A stretch of DNA of 64,000 nucleotides from Flammula alnicola (lineage: Eukaryota > Basidiomycota > Agaricomycetes > Agaricales > Strophariaceae). The stretch spans positions 310,001-374,000 of the forward strand of contig JADNRV010000026.1 in assembly GCA_015499995.1 (NCBI GenBank), in the 5' to 3' direction. The position numbers were made by a program, and so were the translations under genes. Positions 62,061 through 64,000 of this stretch are shown in pieces. Each line of letters starts with the position of its first letter. Position 1 is the stretch's first letter. The notes below the pieces were generated by a model. It was not told the DNA's origin. It saw nothing but the letters and a program-made list of their open reading frames with translations, and did no database searches.

Positions 62061-64000
62061 CTATATCACATATCTGTAATGCGGATGCCTATCTCCGAGT
62101 CTCTGTCTATCCTCAGCAGACGGGGCTTCATACTCGTCTTTGCTTTGGCTGAGCACAAGATCGCGTCTCCGGTTCTCACGTCTCATCCAGGTAGAAAGAT
62201 AGACGGTGACTAGGATAGCGAAGACGAGATAGCCGATCGCGATAATATGTGGCTTGCGGAAGCGATGTCCACTCAAACTGGGCCGATAGACGAGAACCCT
62301 GACAAAAATGGGTTACTTCTTTTGCCCAAAATGCAAGAACAAGAAACTTACCCTGAAACGGCTCCAATGTCTCCTATGGTGATTTGCATGGCAACTGCAA
62401 CTGCACGTTTCGTTTGAGCGGAAACATTCTCGCCTGGCCAACTAATGAGAAGCATGAGCACTCTTGCCTTCATTAGAAACAGGGAGACCAACCTAAGGAG
62501 AAGAGCATTGCCTGTGTACACCCCGGCGGCCGCAAAAAGCGTGCCTACATATTGAGCACCCGCTGTAAAATAAACAATTGCTAAAGCCTTCGCTCTGGAA
62601 AGAACACTGAATAATACTGACCTGTCTTGGTAGCTATCAAGATGATATAGCCTGGTAAAACAATTTGGGAATGTCAAGAGACCGCCAACGAAGTCAACAA
62701 ACCTCACAAACCGATGATTGCTATCCCTGCTGCACCAATGATGAATGGTGCCCTGCGATCTACCCTCGAGGACAACCATACTGTACCCCAGATCGAGAGG
62801 GCGGCGAGACTGTTCGGAGGGACGGTCATCCTATGAAGCAGAGCTTAGATTAGATCCTTTCTTGAAAGAAGACCAAATAGAGAGTTGACCAACAGTTGCG
62901 CTTGCCAGCTTGCGAAGCCGAGACCTGTGATGATAGTTGGCTGAAAAAGAGGATGGGCCGATCTATATGCAACATAAACGGAGAAATACTTACCAAGAAG
63001 AGACTCAAAGAATAGAGAACAAAGGAAAAGCCGTGGAAGAGGAAGGCATAGCCCCAAACAAGATGGTCAGTCAAAGCCTGGCGGACATAGACCCATTCAA
63101 AGCTCTCAATGAGCCCTGCGTCAGAGTCTGCGTTGAGACGCTCCAAAAGTCGCTTCCTTTCTGATTCTGTCAGCTGAAATGATAGTATTTGGTGCCGTTT
63201 CATCAGCATTGACAGAGTGTTGCGTTGAGGGTGGAACATACGAATTTTGCTTTGTGTGACCAAGTGGGTACAATGAAATAGGCCAAAAGAGAAATCGCCA
63301 CTGTCAGAATACCCTCCAGGATGAAGATCCTATATCACCCATCAGGAGAGGAAGCACAGCTACGTTTGGCAAGACGCACCATTCCCAGCCTTTGCGACCA
63401 CCCACACCATCCATTTTCCCAATGGCAAAAGCAAGAATACCTATAAAGACGTTACGACTGAAGGTACAATGGCCAGTTTGTTGACTTACCACCAAAAGCG
63501 CCCGCAAGGGCAGCACCTCCAAAAAATATGGCCACTCGCCAACTACGTTCGCGTCTGCGATAATACACAGAGAAGACGTAGATAGTTCCTGGGAATAAAC
63601 CAGCTTCTGCGACGCCGAGAACTACGAGGAGATGGAATGAGACGACTGGAGAGAAAACATAAAGTAACGAGCTCACGGAATCGGATGCCAAATAATCCTG
63701 CCTTATTCTTGACAAGTCCTTGACCGACGCTCACAATTCCCCAAAGGAGGGTTATGGTGGGCAGCCAAATTTGCGGGTCGAAGCGCTTCAATCTGCCAGC
63801 CAAGAATTTGAGCAAGGTGCTGAGAAACATATGAAATCACCATACATGATCTATGCAGTATGTCAGCTGTCGTGCGAGTAAAAGTATTTGGGCGACGCAA
63901 ACGTACGTTGGCAGGAACCTCGAATATAACGTAGGCAATAAAGTATAAGGCAAGCGAAGTATTATACTCAGGCGGGATACATGCAGATCCTAAAAGTGGA
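62061..64000 (-). CDS. MFS permease, Dal5/Tna1 (anion:cation symporter) family, 5' partial
   Basis: Twelve-TM transporter of the allantoate/nicotinate permease family. Visible from about TM2: YVIFEVPANV, then IWLPTITLLWGIVSVGQGLV. The family blocks follow: GVAEAGLFPGTIYVFSVYYR with the ERSWRVAIFFGGAALAGAFG stretch. Next come the second-half TMs (PTIITGLGFASWQAQLL; GAAGIAIIGYIILIATKT; SWPGENVSAQTKRAVAVAMQ; IGDIGAVSG). The last TM is AIGYLVFAILVTVYLSTWMR. The acidic/basic tail ends DRHPHYRYVI (stop 62061-62063). About eight introns. The first ~80 residues lie beyond 64000. Substrate cannot be told from the sequence. Confidence 0.88.

Overview
The window is nuclear DNA of a filamentous basidiomycete, most likely an Agaricomycete. 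The reasons are compact gene spacing, many 50-60 bp GT-AG introns with CTAAC/CTGAC-type branch sites in almost every gene, and fungal single-copy housekeeping genes (POP1, borealin, a Rictor/Tsc11 homologue, RAD50, an Rsp5-type HECT ligase, ALG6, TAM41, Der1). I name no species.

Layout, left to right. 0-11.5 kb: POP1 (RNase P/MRP; 5' end outside the window), borealin on the minus strand, the TORC2 subunit Rictor/Tsc11 and ribosomal protein uL22. 12.5-28.2 kb: a C2-WW3-HECT ubiquitin ligase, a small secreted protein of unknown function, a hotdog thioesterase whose 5' exons I could not find, ALG6, mitochondrial CDP-DAG synthase TAM41, a possible 92-residue minus-strand gene, a catalytically dead NDP-kinase-like protein and a derlin. 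28.4-43.9 kb: four minus-strand genes (multi-pass membrane protein, SMYD-type SET/MYND protein, a TmpB-like adenylation/membrane-oxidoreductase fusion, RAD50), then mitochondrial ribosomal protein uL29m. 44-54.3 kb: SDHAF1, then the only repeat-rich block. 55.3-64 kb: a beta-sandwich/TM protein, an NDUFAF6-like protein, a large F-box-like protein and an MFS permease running off the right edge.

The most striking structure is a three-level nest of transposons. A 7.9-kb element (46395-54313) has TA target duplications, ~39-bp inverted repeats and an uninterrupted 887-aa DDE transposase reading frame in five exons. A 4.5-kb hAT element (49463-53949) with an 8-bp duplication sits inside the last intron of that gene and leaves both splice sites intact. 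A 397-bp near-palindromic foldback MITE (52268-52664), with its own 8-bp duplication, sits in a coding exon of the hAT transposase. A separate 232-bp TA-flanked MITE lies nearby, and the outer transposase carries a tandemly duplicated intron.

A second window-wide pattern is that many single-copy genes, including uL22, POP1, RAD50 and uL29m, need one extra base at one or more places to keep the conserved protein in frame. Every case I worked out is a missing base, often in a short homopolymer. This is best explained by consensus deletion errors in the assembly, so exon coordinates in those genes are approximate. Intron positions were read by eye from splice consensus and conserved protein text; boundaries may be off by a base or two.
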